From NCBI GenBank assembly GCA_012295275.1, contig CM022678.1, positions 13,714,759 through 13,778,758 of the forward strand: a stretch of DNA of 64,000 bases, given 5' to 3'. The DNA comes from Chrysomallon squamiferum. Lineage: Eukaryota; Mollusca; Gastropoda; Neomphalida; Peltospiridae. This document shows, one piece after another, positions 14,201-29,200 of this stretch. The translations under genes and the position numbers were made by a program. Each line of letters begins with the position of its first letter. Within the stretch, counting starts at the first letter, position 1. The notes beneath the pieces were generated by a model, which did no database searches, was not told the DNA's origin, and saw only the letters and a list, made by a program, of their open reading frames with translations.

Positions 14201-17200
14201 TTAGACATTTAATTTTATTTATCTTTAAGTTTGTATAAATAAATTTATTTATGTATATTATTATTATTTTATTGGTATTTTTTGTTTTAGTGTGTGTGTA
14301 TTTATTATTATTTCAGCACCTGCTCTTATTTTGCTCAATGCAGAAGGTTTAGTCATTAACCTTGACCCATTGGTCCTAGACTGGTTTTCTTATGAACCCC
14401 ACATTCAGCATTGTGTGAAGAATGAAGAAAGACCATTCACAGTTGACCTTGCCCTTGCTCAAGCATCTTCTCCTTTACAAGGAAATGTTTCACAGCGTAA
14501 ATATAAATTAAACATATGTTATATATACATTTTAATGTGTCTTTATTTATTTTTTCTGTATTTGGATATCACATCTTGTGTAGAAATTTGAATGCATTCA
14601 AAATGTATGTCTGATAGATAACCTAAATATAAGGGGTTTTTTAATATCTTTCATGACACCATTTATCAAATTGTGCATATTGTACATCTTTTAGTTTCAG
14701 TTCATTCCAGTAGTTCTTTAACCAACCCAACTGGATCACAACCTCTCGGTCAGTCTCAGACAACCTCACAGGTTATCTCCACTAGAGATTCAGATACTGC
14801 TGATCAAAGTGCAACACAAGATTTTGGAAGAGTAATGGCTGACTGGTTTCCTTTATTGAGAACATTGCATGTTCAGGTTTGTTAAAATCACTGTTACTAG
14901 TGTTCTTTTTTATCTTCATTCTATAACTAGAGTATTCTAGTAATTATTAGTACTAACTGAAACAATTATTATTATTAGTTCTTAGAATAATACTTAATTG
15001 TGAATCTTTATTGTTACAACTGAACTAATTAACTTCTTTTTCTTCATCTCATTATTATTATTATTATTACATAATGGTTTTTGGAAACGTGTAATGCAAT
15101 ATAAAAACCTGATTTATGAGGATGGCTAAATTGTGTAATACTGTTGTAGGTAAAAATAAAAAGCTGTTGCTTGTTTCTGCCTGAATCAACTCCACATGTG
15201 TCTGAACAGACAATGAACATCCCAGCAAATTTCTCCTCTGCATTTCAAGATAGATGCTGTCCCAGTACTCTGGTTATATGCTTGCCATCTATCAATATTC
15301 TGAGTACAGGGGCCAAGGACATTCCACTAGTACATGATATTCCAATAACAACCATTGGTGAATCACTTATTGGTATGTGTCAATACGTATTGGTGGTTTA
15401 TTTTACAGCCTGATATGGATAAAAATACTTCAAAAAGTTCACTTTTTAAAGTAGATACAGATTAAAAAATATTTTTAAACTTTAGTTACTGGTGGTTTTA
15501 TGTTTATTACTTGCTTTAACTAATAACTGATAATAATAAAGTATAACAATAAGCTTTTAAGTGACATATATTTTTTATTTTATTGTATAACAAAATAAAA
15601 TTAAAAACAATAGAGTTGTATATATAGTGAGTAAATAAGTACAAAAATGTATATCCTATGTCTATCAGGGATTTTTCATTTTTTTTTGTTTTTATTATCT
15701 TTTTGCAGGTGAGAAACTACCATGGACTTTTGAACTGCACAATTTTGCTGTATATACTGTTCTGTTGACTGGTCAGTGCTGGTCGGTACTAAAGTCACTG
15801 GACATTACTTCAACACTGGCAGTCACTTGTAAATACAACCCACCCACTTCAGACAACATCACTTCACTTGGTCTCTGTCTTCATGTGGACACACAACAAC
15901 CTTCTGTAGCTGTTTCTAAACAGCAGGTCAGCTCTTAATAAAACTCTGATAATCAGTCAAATGTGACTGGATATAAACTTCTAAATAGTATCAGCACATC
16001 TAGTAATAAATTGGGAGAAATCTGTGCAGACATTTTGTTTTTGTTAAATTTTGCATACTTCAATAAAATTGGATATCTTTCTCTTCATTCTTTTCATTTT
16101 AGCCACTGTAATCTTTTGTTTTCTGTGGACATTTTAATATTTTTTTTATTTCAGTTTCAGCTTGGCACAGTCCTGGCTAATCAGCTGTTTGACTTCATCA
16201 CTCAAACTGAGAAACTAAGTTCACATATTCACAGGTGTGTTCAGGTCAGCACTAACATACAAAAAGAGAAACAGACTATTACAAGCTCACCTGTTAAAAA
16301 GTCAGAAACTATTACATCAAGTAACAATGAGATGACAGCTGAGGTTTCTGAAGATACATCACAAGATGACACTCTGTCTGTTGACATTTCTGACATTGCT
16401 TCTAGTCAGAAGATTAAACTATCACTGTGGACTCAGTTACTGATGCCAAAAATTGAAATGAAATTTTTTGGTGATGACTTTGTTTCTTCCAAAAGTATGA
16501 TTTCTTCTTTACTCTTTCTTTCTTATTCTTCTTTTTAAAAGCAAATATAATTTTTAAAGAAAATTTACAGTGGTGCAAATAAACAGTTGTCCCCAGTGTA
16601 GTATACAAATATCAGAATTTTTGTTTAATAACATATTCCTGAGCCATCGTCACCAGTACTCATCCCGTTTATCACTTCTTCTAGATATTTTTCTTTTGTA
16701 TGATAAAACTATATATAGATCATTGTTTTATTTATTGTTAAAATATAATATCTTAACACATTTTGTGTGCAAATTCATTTGTCTCTGTATATTTAATTGG
16801 TATTTTTCAGAAAACTGTATAACAGTGACAAGTGAAGACATAGCAATATCAGTTGATATTCAGACTGTATATTCCAAAGTCAAAGCCAGTGTTGGCACAT
16901 TTAATATTCATCACTACATTAAAAGGTTGGTAAATAAATTGTAATTTATCATAATTATTCAGATTATCATGAAAAAGAATAATAGCTATGCAGTTGTTGT
17001 CATTCCAGTTTGCATTTTGAAGGTTGACTGTGTCAGTAATTTAGTTTTCTGATGGGTACATTCCACTTGATTTTTGAAAAAATGGTTTTACTATTATCTG
17101 TAAAAAAAATTTCATTCTTTTCTTAATTTACTTGTTTATTTATTTATTTATTTTGTGTTTGTTTGTTTGTTTATTTGTTTATTCATTCATTCGTTTATAT

Positions 17201-20200
17201 AATTTTTTTATTTATTATTGTAGTGACAGCATGTCTGAATGGAAAAAAGGAGATTGCGAAGGACTTGTAATTTCCTGTCAGTCTGACCTTTCCCGTGACC
17301 TTCATATCATATCAAACAAAGTGTGGTCATCAGACAACCAGCCAGTTATCTCTCTTCACCCAGTCCAAGATCCTCAGAGAGATTCAACAAATGGTTTCTT
17401 GTCTTTTACTTTCACTAAAGCTCTGTGCAAGAATGTGAAAAAACGTCTTCGCAAACTGAATGTTGATCTCACAGACTTGAGTGAAATAGAATCAGAGGCA
17501 AATTTCAATGATCTCTATGCTCATAAATATGTATCAGAAGTGTGTTTGAAGATGGATCCTTTTGATTTTGTGTTTTGTCCGTCTGTGCTTGAAACACTCA
17601 TTGATATATTTCAGTCTGGAACTCACACAAAAGGTCAAAGTCTGCCTCACCCATCAACTCAAGCCATTCCTTACAAGACTCTTCATAAAAAGAAAAAACA
17701 ATCAATGCCAGTGTTAGCTGCCCATGCCCTTCCTTTGGTTTATGCCACTATTGGATGCATTCGCATCTTTGTCCCAGAAACCTGTCCATCCAGAACACCA
17801 AATTATGAAGATGAGAAGAAAGTGGGAAATAGAAAAAAGACAGCTGATGGATCAGATGATAAGCCAGTTAAAATACAAACCACTCTGGATCATGACATGC
17901 TGGTGCTGCAGTTTCATACCATTCTTATTCAACCACATGCTGACAACCCACTGCCACGATACCCTGTGGAGAAGGAACTGTACCACCGCAGTTTGCTGTG
18001 TGGCATGACACTCCAGCCAGGATCAGCTGTCGAGGATCGGCAGTACCAGGTTGACATTAAAGGATTTTCATTTTGTTCAGGTAAGTATTAAAAAAAACTA
18101 TATATTTTACTATACAAGTACAGACCTTGACCTTCAGGTGTACATTACTGTATGTTTTGATTTACATATTCAAGTTTTACCTTACAAGAATCATATATAT
18201 ATATATATATATATATATCTAAATAAAGCTGTAATAGAAAAATAAATGCTAATTTTAATGTTGTTTTTATTTTTTGTTTTATAGGGAACTGGAAAGTTCT
18301 TGTAGAGGAATCAGAAAGACTTGGCAAGTATAAACCTGCAGCTACATTTGGAGTTCAAATGCCAGCTCTGGAATGGAACACACTGTTGAGTTTAAGAGAG
18401 TAGGCCACATTACTGATTATTAATGTTGTAAAGATATATGCAGGCTTTATCATTTTTATATACTTCTGAATTTAGGGCCATTTATATATCTTTTATATTA
18501 GGTTTTATGAAATATTTATATTAGACATCAAATCATTGTTTGTGGGTGTTATGTCGGTGTGTGTCTGTGTGTGTGTTAATGTTTTACCACATGCTAGGAA
18601 TATTCTTAAAATGTTTTATTTTAAACTTACAGTGAGGAGTATGAAGAAATACAGTTAATTCCTATCATTTCTGGCTGTGATCTTTGCATTGTCATGGCAC
18701 CAGCTATTGTCTACATGAAAAAGGGACCTTCTCATTTTGTCACTGAGGTTTGTCTCTAAAGCTATATCAAATTACATGATTAAAACTGACACCTGTAAAA
18801 CTATAAATAAACCGTATGAGTAAGTATATTCTCCAGTTTGCTCTTTTGTTCTGCCAGATAATTTTGACAATTTCCATTAATATGTAACATCCATGTTTTT
18901 TTATTATTTGCAGAATGTTCTTGTTTGTGGTTACTCCACGGAGATCAACATTACCAGTGACCTTGACCTTTACATTAGCACAAGTCAGATTCACCTAGCT
19001 GAGAAACTTTTAAAGAACAGTATTTCCAGTTTATCAATGTCACAGCAAGGGTTAATGGGAATATCCCATCATAGTCAAAGGTTAGGTCAGTCAGATCCAG
19101 TTGGTATTGACAGTGGTTTGGGAAGTGATATTTCATCATGCACTGTTGACAGACATAAGAAAAGTCTGCCATCTGTTTCTGAATCACTTGCCTTCTCAGA
19201 CAGTGACACCAGGTCAAATGTCATGCCCTTTGATATATTACTAACTGCAGGCAGGATATCATGTACGGTCTATTCACATAAAGACTGTAAACAAATAGTA
19301 TGTCAAGAGACTAAAACTTCTGGTAAAGATAAAAAGAGAAAAGCTCATAAATCAAGTATTGAAGTAAAGTATGACAACTTTTCTTCGATTTTGGGCTCAG
19401 TCACTCAAACACTGGATTCTGATGAAGATTCCCGTGCAGAGCAGTATGATACATGTTCAGAGTTTGAATTTTTAGACTTTCAGACAGATGAAGAACAGAA
19501 GAATAAGACTTTGCCTGTTGGTGCTGTTTGTATGAAACCATTTTTGTATATGTACATAACTCAACCCCACACTATTGTGTCCTGTCATTCAGATATACAG
19601 AGATTTGAAATGAGTTGCTATGACATTATTGTCAAAGGACTGAACGAAAAGCAGAAAATTCCAGGTTAATTTTATACTAGTTTATAACTATTCTTTTTAA
19701 TTAGTTGACATTAAAAAAAAAGAAAATTTAATATTCCACAAGTTTATAGGATAATAATAATGGTAATAATAATAGAATAAATAAACAAAAGAAAGCTATA
19801 GTTACAGGACAAAAAAAACAAAAAACAAAAAACAACTTCCAAAATAATAATTTTGAATAGTTTAAAAATAAATATGCCATACTGTTTAGTTAATTAAGAA
19901 ATTTGTTGAAAATAGCAAAAATAAAAACTGTCCTTTTTTTGGTGATTATTTACATTGGATTTGTGAATACTGTTCAGTTATTTATCATAATTTTATGCTA
20001 TTTTTTTCAAATTTATTTCATAAACATTTTGTTAAATTCAGCTATACTTAAAATTTTGAATATTTATAGATACTATCAAATGTGAATGTTAAGACATAAT
20101 AGCTAATGTTGTGCTTGTAGTGGAGAGAAACAGACTGATTCCAGACTGTGCTGATTTTACAAGTTACTGGGTAGAGACGAGAGCTGGTCAACCTCACTGT

Positions 20201-23200
20201 AAGACAGGAATACCTCCATGTTTGTACACACTGCAGCTTACAGATTTCCTGTACAACCCTCGTAAGCTTAATAATTTGTTATTCATGGTTCACAAATTAT
20301 TAGTCTCTTCTTCATTTTTGTTTTATTGTTCAGTATTTTCTTTCTTTTTGTATACATTGATTTGTTTTCAATAACATTTATATTTTGAATCTATAAACTA
20401 AGAGATTTTTCTGATAAATATATTTGTTGACTTGTAACAATTTCATTATTACAGATTATGTTTGCTAAGTATTTTTGTCGTTTAATTCAAAAATATAAAG
20501 TAGTTTATACCCAGCTGTATGTATTTATTTTAATATTTATATCCTTTGGAAATTTTTCAGTCAATGATGTTAAACTTAAATCTATATAAATATTATTAAC
20601 TTTAATATTGCATTAATGAATTTAATATTTTTATTTTTAATAATAATAATAATATTAAATTTTTAAAATTATTTTTATTAAATCAATATTTTATTAAAAT
20701 TGTTGTTATTAAATTTTTAATATTTATATTGCAGCTGATATGGTTTTAAAAATTGAGCGTCCACTGATGTTGAATTTGAGTCTAAACAAAATGGAACAGA
20801 TCCATGAATTTGTTCAGGAATTGTCTTTTGGTAACAAAGAGAACTTAGAAAAATTAAACAGAAAATCAAAATTAACAGCAGAAGATAAAATTTCTATTTC
20901 CCCTCCAGGTTTGTTTGTTTGTGTGTTTATTTTCTGCTAATGTCTTATAAAATGTTCAATACTTTATTTTCTTTCACTTCACTGAACTATTTTATGTTAC
21001 ATTACATTGTACTTGACATTACTTGCTTTATTAATTTCAATAATGAGGAAATTACATAACTGACTCTGATACTAAGACAAAGCAGTGGTAAAAAATCGTT
21101 TTATATTTTATACAAATATTATTACTAGCTAAGTATTGCTTTTCTTTTTTTAGAATATTTAACTGTTTTTTCTGCTACTTAACTATTTTATTTTTTACTA
21201 TCTAAACATTTTATTTTTGATCATCACTCCTAAATATGGCAATTTAAATATTTATTTTTATTCAATATTTATTTTCTGGTATTATTTGATAATATGCTTT
21301 ATGAATCATTGTAATATTTGTTTAAATATATATATTAAAAAAAAAAAAGAAATCATTTTCACATAAATATATATCATTAACTGTTCTGTTTAAGGATTTC
21401 TTTCAAAATTGAAACGAGTGGAATTTGTAACAGACCAGGTGGTGGTTTCCATGGAGACAGGTATTAATGAGCAGTTGATGGGACTCACAGCCTTTGCATC
21501 ATCCATTAGAGTGGAAACTGGCCTCCAGCAAAGTGAGAAGTTTATATTGTATAATTTCATAAACAATAAATTCTTTTATCAAACTTGCATTACTGAACTG
21601 TCATGAAATAATATAAACTGGCTGGTTAGTAACTAAGAAATATTCAAATAGTTTGGATTATCACTAGATAATAATAATATTAGCTGATTACTATTATTTA
21701 TTATTATGAGTTTTAAAATTGGTAGAAATTTAAAACAATTTTTTTTTTACATTTGAGGATAAATTCTAGTATCACTTTCATGTTAATTTTGCCTTTTTTT
21801 TAACTTCAGCACAAATAAGTTCCATTTCCAGTCAGTTCCACATCAAAGATGCTGTAATTAAAACAGTATACAACAAAACTTCTCGTTCCTTCATTGGCCC
21901 TACATCTCTGAGTTTAGAGCTGTTGACAAAATGGGAGGAGCACAGTGGTCCAATCAACATTCCGATGACAGTGGCCATTTTGGAAACTACAATGATTCCT
22001 ATTAACATTGGCCAGGAGCATGTTTTATGCATACAGAAACTTGTGGAGCAGTGCAGGGATTTTGCAGCACCATTAAGAAAGTGTGATGATGATACAGGCA
22101 AGAAAGCTTGTGAAGAAAAACTGAATGTTTGTGACGAAGAGTTTGTGTTTGTTAAAGATGTCAGCCATGATGATTTGAGAAATGGAGGATTTCAGTATCT
22201 TGTTGGACATGGTAAGTTTTGATTACAAATTTCTTCTAAGAATTAAATTCAGTACATATTATTAGAGGTAAAACTTGAGAAAAGCTCTTTCATATTCTGT
22301 AAATTTTTACTACATAAATGCAATGACCAGATGACTTCAATTTTCTGTTACTTTCCAAATAATAATTATAAATAACTGATTCAAGAAATTCTTGTTCTCA
22401 TAAGCTGACATGGTGAATTTTGATTAAAAATAAAATAAAATTTATATAAAAGAATATATGATCAGATTTTATTGTAGTTTTAATAGTAGTTTGGAATGCA
22501 AGATGCAGCTGAAACATGATAACACAATCTTTTATTTTAATTTTTAAAAATACCTAGCAGTTAAAAAATCGTGATTAGGGATTATTGAAACTTTAAAAAA
22601 AAACATTGACATTTTTATTAAATATACAAATTAATTAAATGATTTATTTATTTTTTAGACTCTACAGTAAGGTGTGATGCTGGGGAGATTGTTTTCAACA
22701 CATATCCAGAAGGTTGCGGCTATGGCCATGCCATGACATGGTGTTACAAACAACCACGTGTCATCAGTAGTGCCACCATCATGCCAGTTCCCTTTGGATA
22801 TGTCGACCTAGCTGACAGACCTCAAGCTGTTAGTTGTTGTTTTGTCATCATCATTCATCATTATCATCATCACAATTTTAATTATCTGCAATCAGTTATT
22901 TGGTTATTATAAAAAAAAATATTTTAGCCTATTTACAATACCTAAAAAAAATTATTGCTTTTTTTTTTCTTTCACTGCTTTCATAGGGTTTTGGGGGGGG
23001 GGGTTTATGTGTTTTTATATTTTTATTTCTTTTCTTTTTTTCATTCAGTAAAAATTATGGGAATTCTGTTGTGTTTTATAATGTAATTATTTTCTTAACA
23101 AATATAGTTACTTACCTCTGGCTATCATTGATGTTACACTATTTAATTTCTTATTGTTCAGTTATTTCAAAGTGGTTATGAAAATCTGTATAATGAACAA

Positions 23201-26200
23201 TTAATTTGTGTTTCAGATTCCATGTATGTTGCAGTACTGGGACTGTTCACAGCAGCAGTTTGTTGACTACGTGGAGTTCTCTCTCTCTGAGAATGACAGC
23301 ACCTCCCTAGACCTGCCCGAGGTGAAGCCCAGCAACTGTGAGGAGCTCATAGTGGCTCAGTCATGGCGTGTGGCCATTTTCAGCTATGAAGTAATACAGG
23401 AAGATCTCATTCAGAAGTGAGACCACAAAAAAAAAAAAAAAATTAGTCAAGAACAAAATGTTTTAAATTCAGTAACTAGTATGAAGGTTATTTTTGATGT
23501 AAATGATTTAGTATGGTTTACTTTTTTCGAATAACTAAGTTTTATTATTTTAAATGTTGTCTTTGAATTTGTTTTTTGTTCAAATGTATGTCCTGATCAC
23601 TGTAAAAGTAAACAAAACAAATAAAATAACTTTTTCTTTTCAGCTATTGTATGATACAAAATACCTTTTTTACATTAAAAAAGACAATAATTTTTTTATT
23701 TTTAAATGAGATGATATTGATTATAACTTCTTATTTTATTGTCAACTTTATATTCATGATCAAATGATCAAGTATGGTAAAAATGTTTTCCTCACAGTAA
23801 AGAAGAGTTTTCTGAAGGGGAAGATAATGAAACATATGTTGTGCCAGTGTCTCTTGCTGCCTGTATGTGTGTTGACTCCTGTTATGTGCCATGTATAATA
23901 CCTGTAATACAAGCTAGTGTTTCCATAGCAGCAGTACAGCTAAACCTTAGCAACCATCTTCACTATCTTGGCAAAGGTTGGTAGAATGTTTATTTTGAAT
24001 TCATAGATTTTTATTTTAATAAAATAAACAAATACATAATTTTCAAAGTAGTTTAAATATCTAAGTTAAGAAAAATATTAATAATAATTTGTTAAAAATA
24101 AATAAATAGATCTTTATCATTTTTAGAATATTTAAAAATAATATTAAAAATTAGAAAAGACTTTCTTATAAAAATAAGATATTTTTATGTAAGTATGTAT
24201 CTATGTTATTTCAGGAACACCAAGCAAGCTGTATCCATTTTACTTCCACCAGTCCCAACCAGATGACCAGCAATTTGCTACACTGACCATTACCTTCCTA
24301 AACCTGACCACATCTCACCTGAGTGGATATCTTAGCAGGTCTCTAATAAAGGTAGAAATAATTTATTAATTTCTTTCTTATAGCCTTTTTTGGCAGGGGA
24401 TTCAAAAAATTCACTGAAAAAAGACAAGCAGTATATTTGAAATTTCTCTTTAATGGGAGAGGCTAATATTTGACTTGTTATAGAAGTATCTGATTAAATT
24501 GAACATTTTTTTTATCCAACAGTAATGTTTTATTAGTCATAAGAAAAGATAAAAGTAATAAAAATTTAATATTTTTATAAAGTAAAGTGCTTTAAAAATG
24601 TTTTATTAGTCATAAGAAAAAATAAAAGTAATAAAAATTTAATATTTTTATAAAGTAAAGTGCTTTAAAAATGTTTTATCAGTAGAAATTGTATAGGTGC
24701 TGTCAGTGATACGAAAGAAATGTTTCAAAATCATAAGAATGACAGTCAGTTTATAAAATAAATATTGGTGTTGGTCTTCATAAATACAATTGACAGGATA
24801 AACAAGATGAAAATAATGCAATAATGAATAAAATTATCAGAATATGTTGGTATATAAAAAATATAATTAAAAACATATTACAAGTAAAAACATTGATCTA
24901 TTACTTAGTTATTTAAAAAAACTGCTGTATTGTGGACATGTAAATTATTCATATCATTTTTCCAGAAGTTGAATAACAAGCTGATGAACTAAAGTGCTTA
25001 AGTAATTAAAACGGTGAAGTGGCTGATTTTAATACCATAATTAAAAAGTATGAATTAATTAAAATAACATAATAAAATAATTATTTAAAAAACCTTAAAA
25101 ACACAATCTCTAAACATAACATTTATAAACAGATAAATTTATTTTATTAGATTGTGTATATTTGTTTCTTTTATTGAAGAACACTTAAACGTATATTTCA
25201 TCAACTATTTATAATATATTTGTAGACTCTTTTCATCATATTAAATGTTTTCAACAAAATTAATTTGTTTCTGATTTACATTGTTGTATTAAAGAAATAA
25301 ATTTAAGAAAATAATAAGTAATGTAATTTTTGATCTTACTAGAGTAGATATTAAATTATAACAGAAAAATTAAAATATTTTTGACTGAAGTATAAATATA
25401 GTGATGCAAAGAAAAGATCTAAAAGAAAATGAAAGTAAATAAATATTATACTTCCAGGATTATTATTTTATTGTTTGGAGTGACCTATCATCGCTTAGAA
25501 GACAGTAGGCTGAATATTACTAATATAAAATATTTTAATACGACCATTTTATCTTTTCACAAGTTAAGTCATGTTATGTTAGTATACTTGGTTCTTAGAT
25601 AATACATGTTTTCTGACACCACCAGAAGAAACCATAGAGCAAAAGTCAAATACATAATCATTTGATGACCTCACTATTGTTATTATACTCTTTATTAATT
25701 TTAAGTAAATTAAACAAATAAAAATAATTCAGGTGTATGAAGGTTATTACAGCAGACAAAACTTCACTTTAATAATGCATGATTATGTTTATCCATGTTT
25801 CCTAGGGTTATGGCTCACTGAAGTTTGAAATGACTGAATACAGAAACCTCACTGTAGAAACTATACTTGACACTATCAGTGTGGAGGCCAGTGTTAATGT
25901 CCTTCATGTAGAGAAGGTATTATACTCAGTCTTTTTAATTAGTTGAATTTAAAATCATTTTTGTTATTTACAATTTGTAATTTTAATATCATTGAAATTT
26001 ATTCACTTGTAGGATATTTGAAAATTATATTTTATGTATTAAAGAATATCGATATTAATATTAATAAAAAAAGAGAGAAATTCTCTCTTTTCAAAAAAAG
26101 GTATTATTATATTTGTAATAGTTTAAACTTGTTAATATTTGAATATGTGAGTTATTATTATTATTTTTGTTGTTAATTTTATTATCAGTATTATTATTAT

Positions 26201-29200
26201 TATTTTAAAGCCACCTTTGATAGATGCTGATGTTAATGTTGGTTCAGCAGAGATATGTGTTGGACAAAGTACTGTTCACACTCTGAGTTGTGCAGTTCAG
26301 GCCTGGACAGTGGTATGTTTGTGTAATAAGCTCATTGTAATGCTTTTAAATTTAGCACATACTTGTGATAAGAAATGAAAGAAAAAGATAGGCCATTTAT
26401 GATAAATATCAAGAGAATAGCTAATGATTTAATTGAGTTTGTAATCATAAAAAGTATTATTATAGCAACACATTCCTTTTTATTTTATTCTTCTAGAAAC
26501 ATCTATTTTTTAAATATTTTATTTCATTATTGAAAATAACAATTAACATCCAAAACATTTTAAAATAAAATAAAATAATAAACTGTATTTTGTTTCAGCT
26601 TGGAGAAGAAGGTTTATGTAAGAAGTCACAAGTAATCTTCAGTTACTTTGTTATCTGTAACGACACACAGCAAACTGTCAGATTTGGTCAGGTATTATGT
26701 TAGATACTGTCATTTATTTATTAGTTTAAACTGTAGATATGTATATATGTGTTACAAAAGAAATGCATTTTCACCTGTCATTGTTCTTTAATTTGTAAAA
26801 ATATTTTTATTTAGTTTGGTACAGATGAGAACTTGACTCTTCACTCAAGGGAAATGCATGGGTACAGCTGGAGATCTCATAAAAGTGAACAGGTATTTCT
26901 AATTTTTGATTATTATTCATTAATATCATTGTCAAATAACTGTTCATATTGGAGTTGGTGACATTTTTGGATTAGATTAATGATGTTTACATCAGCATTA
27001 TAAAATTTTAATGTTTTAAATAAAAGATAAATTCTCCAGTATGGATTTTAGCCTGTTGTATTATAAATAAACCTTCGTAGGAATGAATAGTAAGTAATTT
27101 TGGAATCAGTGGGCTCGGGTGAATAATTTTGATATGATATGAAAGAAAAATGATTTTTCTATATATAAATCATTAAAAATTAAGCACCAAAAATGTATAA
27201 TTATTTCATTCAAAGACAGTATTAATAAAAGTTTTAGATGTTTATTGGGAATAGTGCTTTTCCTCATGTCTGTGTCGCCTGTTTACTTTCTGTAAAGAAA
27301 ATTCACATAACTTGAAAGCAAATAGATAAAACATGATGTTAATTTTGTTTTTAGTTAATTCACCTGTGTTTGGATTCTCCAAGCTGGAAGTGGTGTGAGC
27401 CATTCAGTATAGATAAAGAAGAAAACATTGTTAGAAGAGTTAAAGCAAAAGACCAGCACTATACACTGGTCATACGAGTGAGAAACCTGTCTAACATACA
27501 GAAACAGGTTGAGCTATTGTTTATACTGTTTTTGCAGATCATAAATCCATTTGGTATATTCTAATGTTTTAATTCCTCAATTCCAGTTAGTTGTTGTTTA
27601 GTTGCTAAATCAGTTTAACCTTTTAAATGCAGCTTGGGTTTCTAGATACATAATATATACAGTAAAATAAATTTATCATCATTACATGTTGGTATATAAA
27701 ACAATTTTTATTTTAATTAATGGTAAAAAGAATTCATCTAAGTAATTTTGATAAATGTATTTCTTTAAAAATTATCTTTTGTGTAAGTATTGACGTAAGG
27801 TTTTATTAATGTTATAATAAAATTTTAATCATTTAGAATTATAACATGGTCAGAGTTTTTAAATCAATGATTTGTTATGAAAAATAAAAAATCTTTATTG
27901 GCATTTATAGAAAGGTATTCATTAATTACAAGTTTTTGTAAAAATTTATTTTCCAGATTATCATAAGTGGTCAGCTGATAATTTCAAACTGTCTTTCTCA
28001 ACACATGGAAATTAAACTAAAGAAAACAGGGTCAGGCAACTCGTACAAAGACATCTCAAGAGAAGACAACTCATATGAATGTACAGTGGTAGGTGCTGGT
28101 CAGACAATCCCATCATACATTGTGGATGAAGAGGAACTGAATGGACTGATGGTTCGTTTGATGGGAGCACACATGTTGTGGTCACAGGAAGTGTTTGTAT
28201 TTGGAGACAAGATGAAAGAAAACAGACTTCTTAAGGTATTTCCTGCTTTGATATTTAATTATTTCTTCATTTGTCCACATCTTCCTAGTGTCTGTCAAAT
28301 AAGCTGTCTAATTTTATATTCTATTTATTCACTTTCTATTCCAGTTGTAACATATTCTTATTTAATTGATCATAATTATTTCACAGATACCATTGCCTGG
28401 CAAAACAGCATATTTCCATGTGTGGTGTCAGATGTTTTGTGAACACTTCAGTGGAGCATCACAAGTGCTGGTAAAAATTTCATCTCAGTTGCAATGAAAA
28501 CTGAATATATTAAAATATGATTTGTTTCTTAATCCTTCTTCTTTTTAATGTCAAATCTTATATATACATATTACAAAAATATTCATCTATTTATTCATTC
28601 ATTATTTTTATTTTATTTGTTCATCTATCATTCCATTCATTCACTTTTTTGTGTTCATTATTTTAGGTTGTTCTCTCACCACTCTACGTTCTCCGATCTC
28701 ATCTACCACGCTCTCTCTTTGTAAGCATGTACACACCAAAACTGCAGGCTACACAGAAGTTAAACGTGCCAGGCCGAGGCAGAGAGTTTCAGCTTCACTG
28801 CGTAGGAGGAGATATCACCCACAACCTGACTTTCCAACTAGCGTAAATGTTAATTCATATTTACTAGTTATATTAATGCAAACAACCTGCAGCTATTATT
28901 ATGAATGTTGCTTCTTCGTAGACTGCTTTAATCTTATCAAACATAAAGCTACAACTAAATCATAAATGTTATTTTATACATACTTCACTTCAATACCATA
29001 CAAATAAATAAATTTAGAAATTCAGAAAAATCTTCTTAATCTGCAGTATATAGAGTCAGAAACACAAGAAAAGATCAGCCATACTGAGCTAACAGCTGAC
29101 ATGTAATGTAAAGTGTTACCATATAAAATACAACAATACTGTCCTTTTTGCTTAGGGATGATAATTTTTTATCTCTGCAGTTTAAAATTTGTAAGACATT

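Larger units (their letters stand above)
5614..21532 (+). other. VPS13B: VPS13B exon map, coding exons 1-24
   Basis: Exons read by hand from frame and splice sites: 1 5614-6541; 2 6828-7024; 3 8003-8212; 4 8565-8796; 5 9414-9599; 6 9957-10135; 7 11848-12027; 8 12599-12723; 9 13043-13221; 10 13586-13735; 11 13961-14110; 12 14317-14496; 13 14701-14876; 14 15150-15372; 15 15709-15926; 16 16155-16494; 17 16811-16925; 18 17224-18080; 19 18285-18399; 20 18633-18747; 21 18914-19664; 22 20121-20261; 23 20735-20908; 24 21395-21532. Phases join without a stop. Exons 13 and 16 each have a second in-frame AG six bases away, so those starts may shift by two codons. Introns over 300 bases hold AT-rich filler apart from the items listed separately. 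Intron 6 (10136-11847, the longest here) shows no recognisable element. Confidence 0.85.

Noticed and set aside
29047-29100. Candidate VPS13B exon after ctgcag at 29046
   Set aside because: Joining it to exon 37 gives an immediate TAG; the acceptor at 29228-29229 keeps frame and family similarity.
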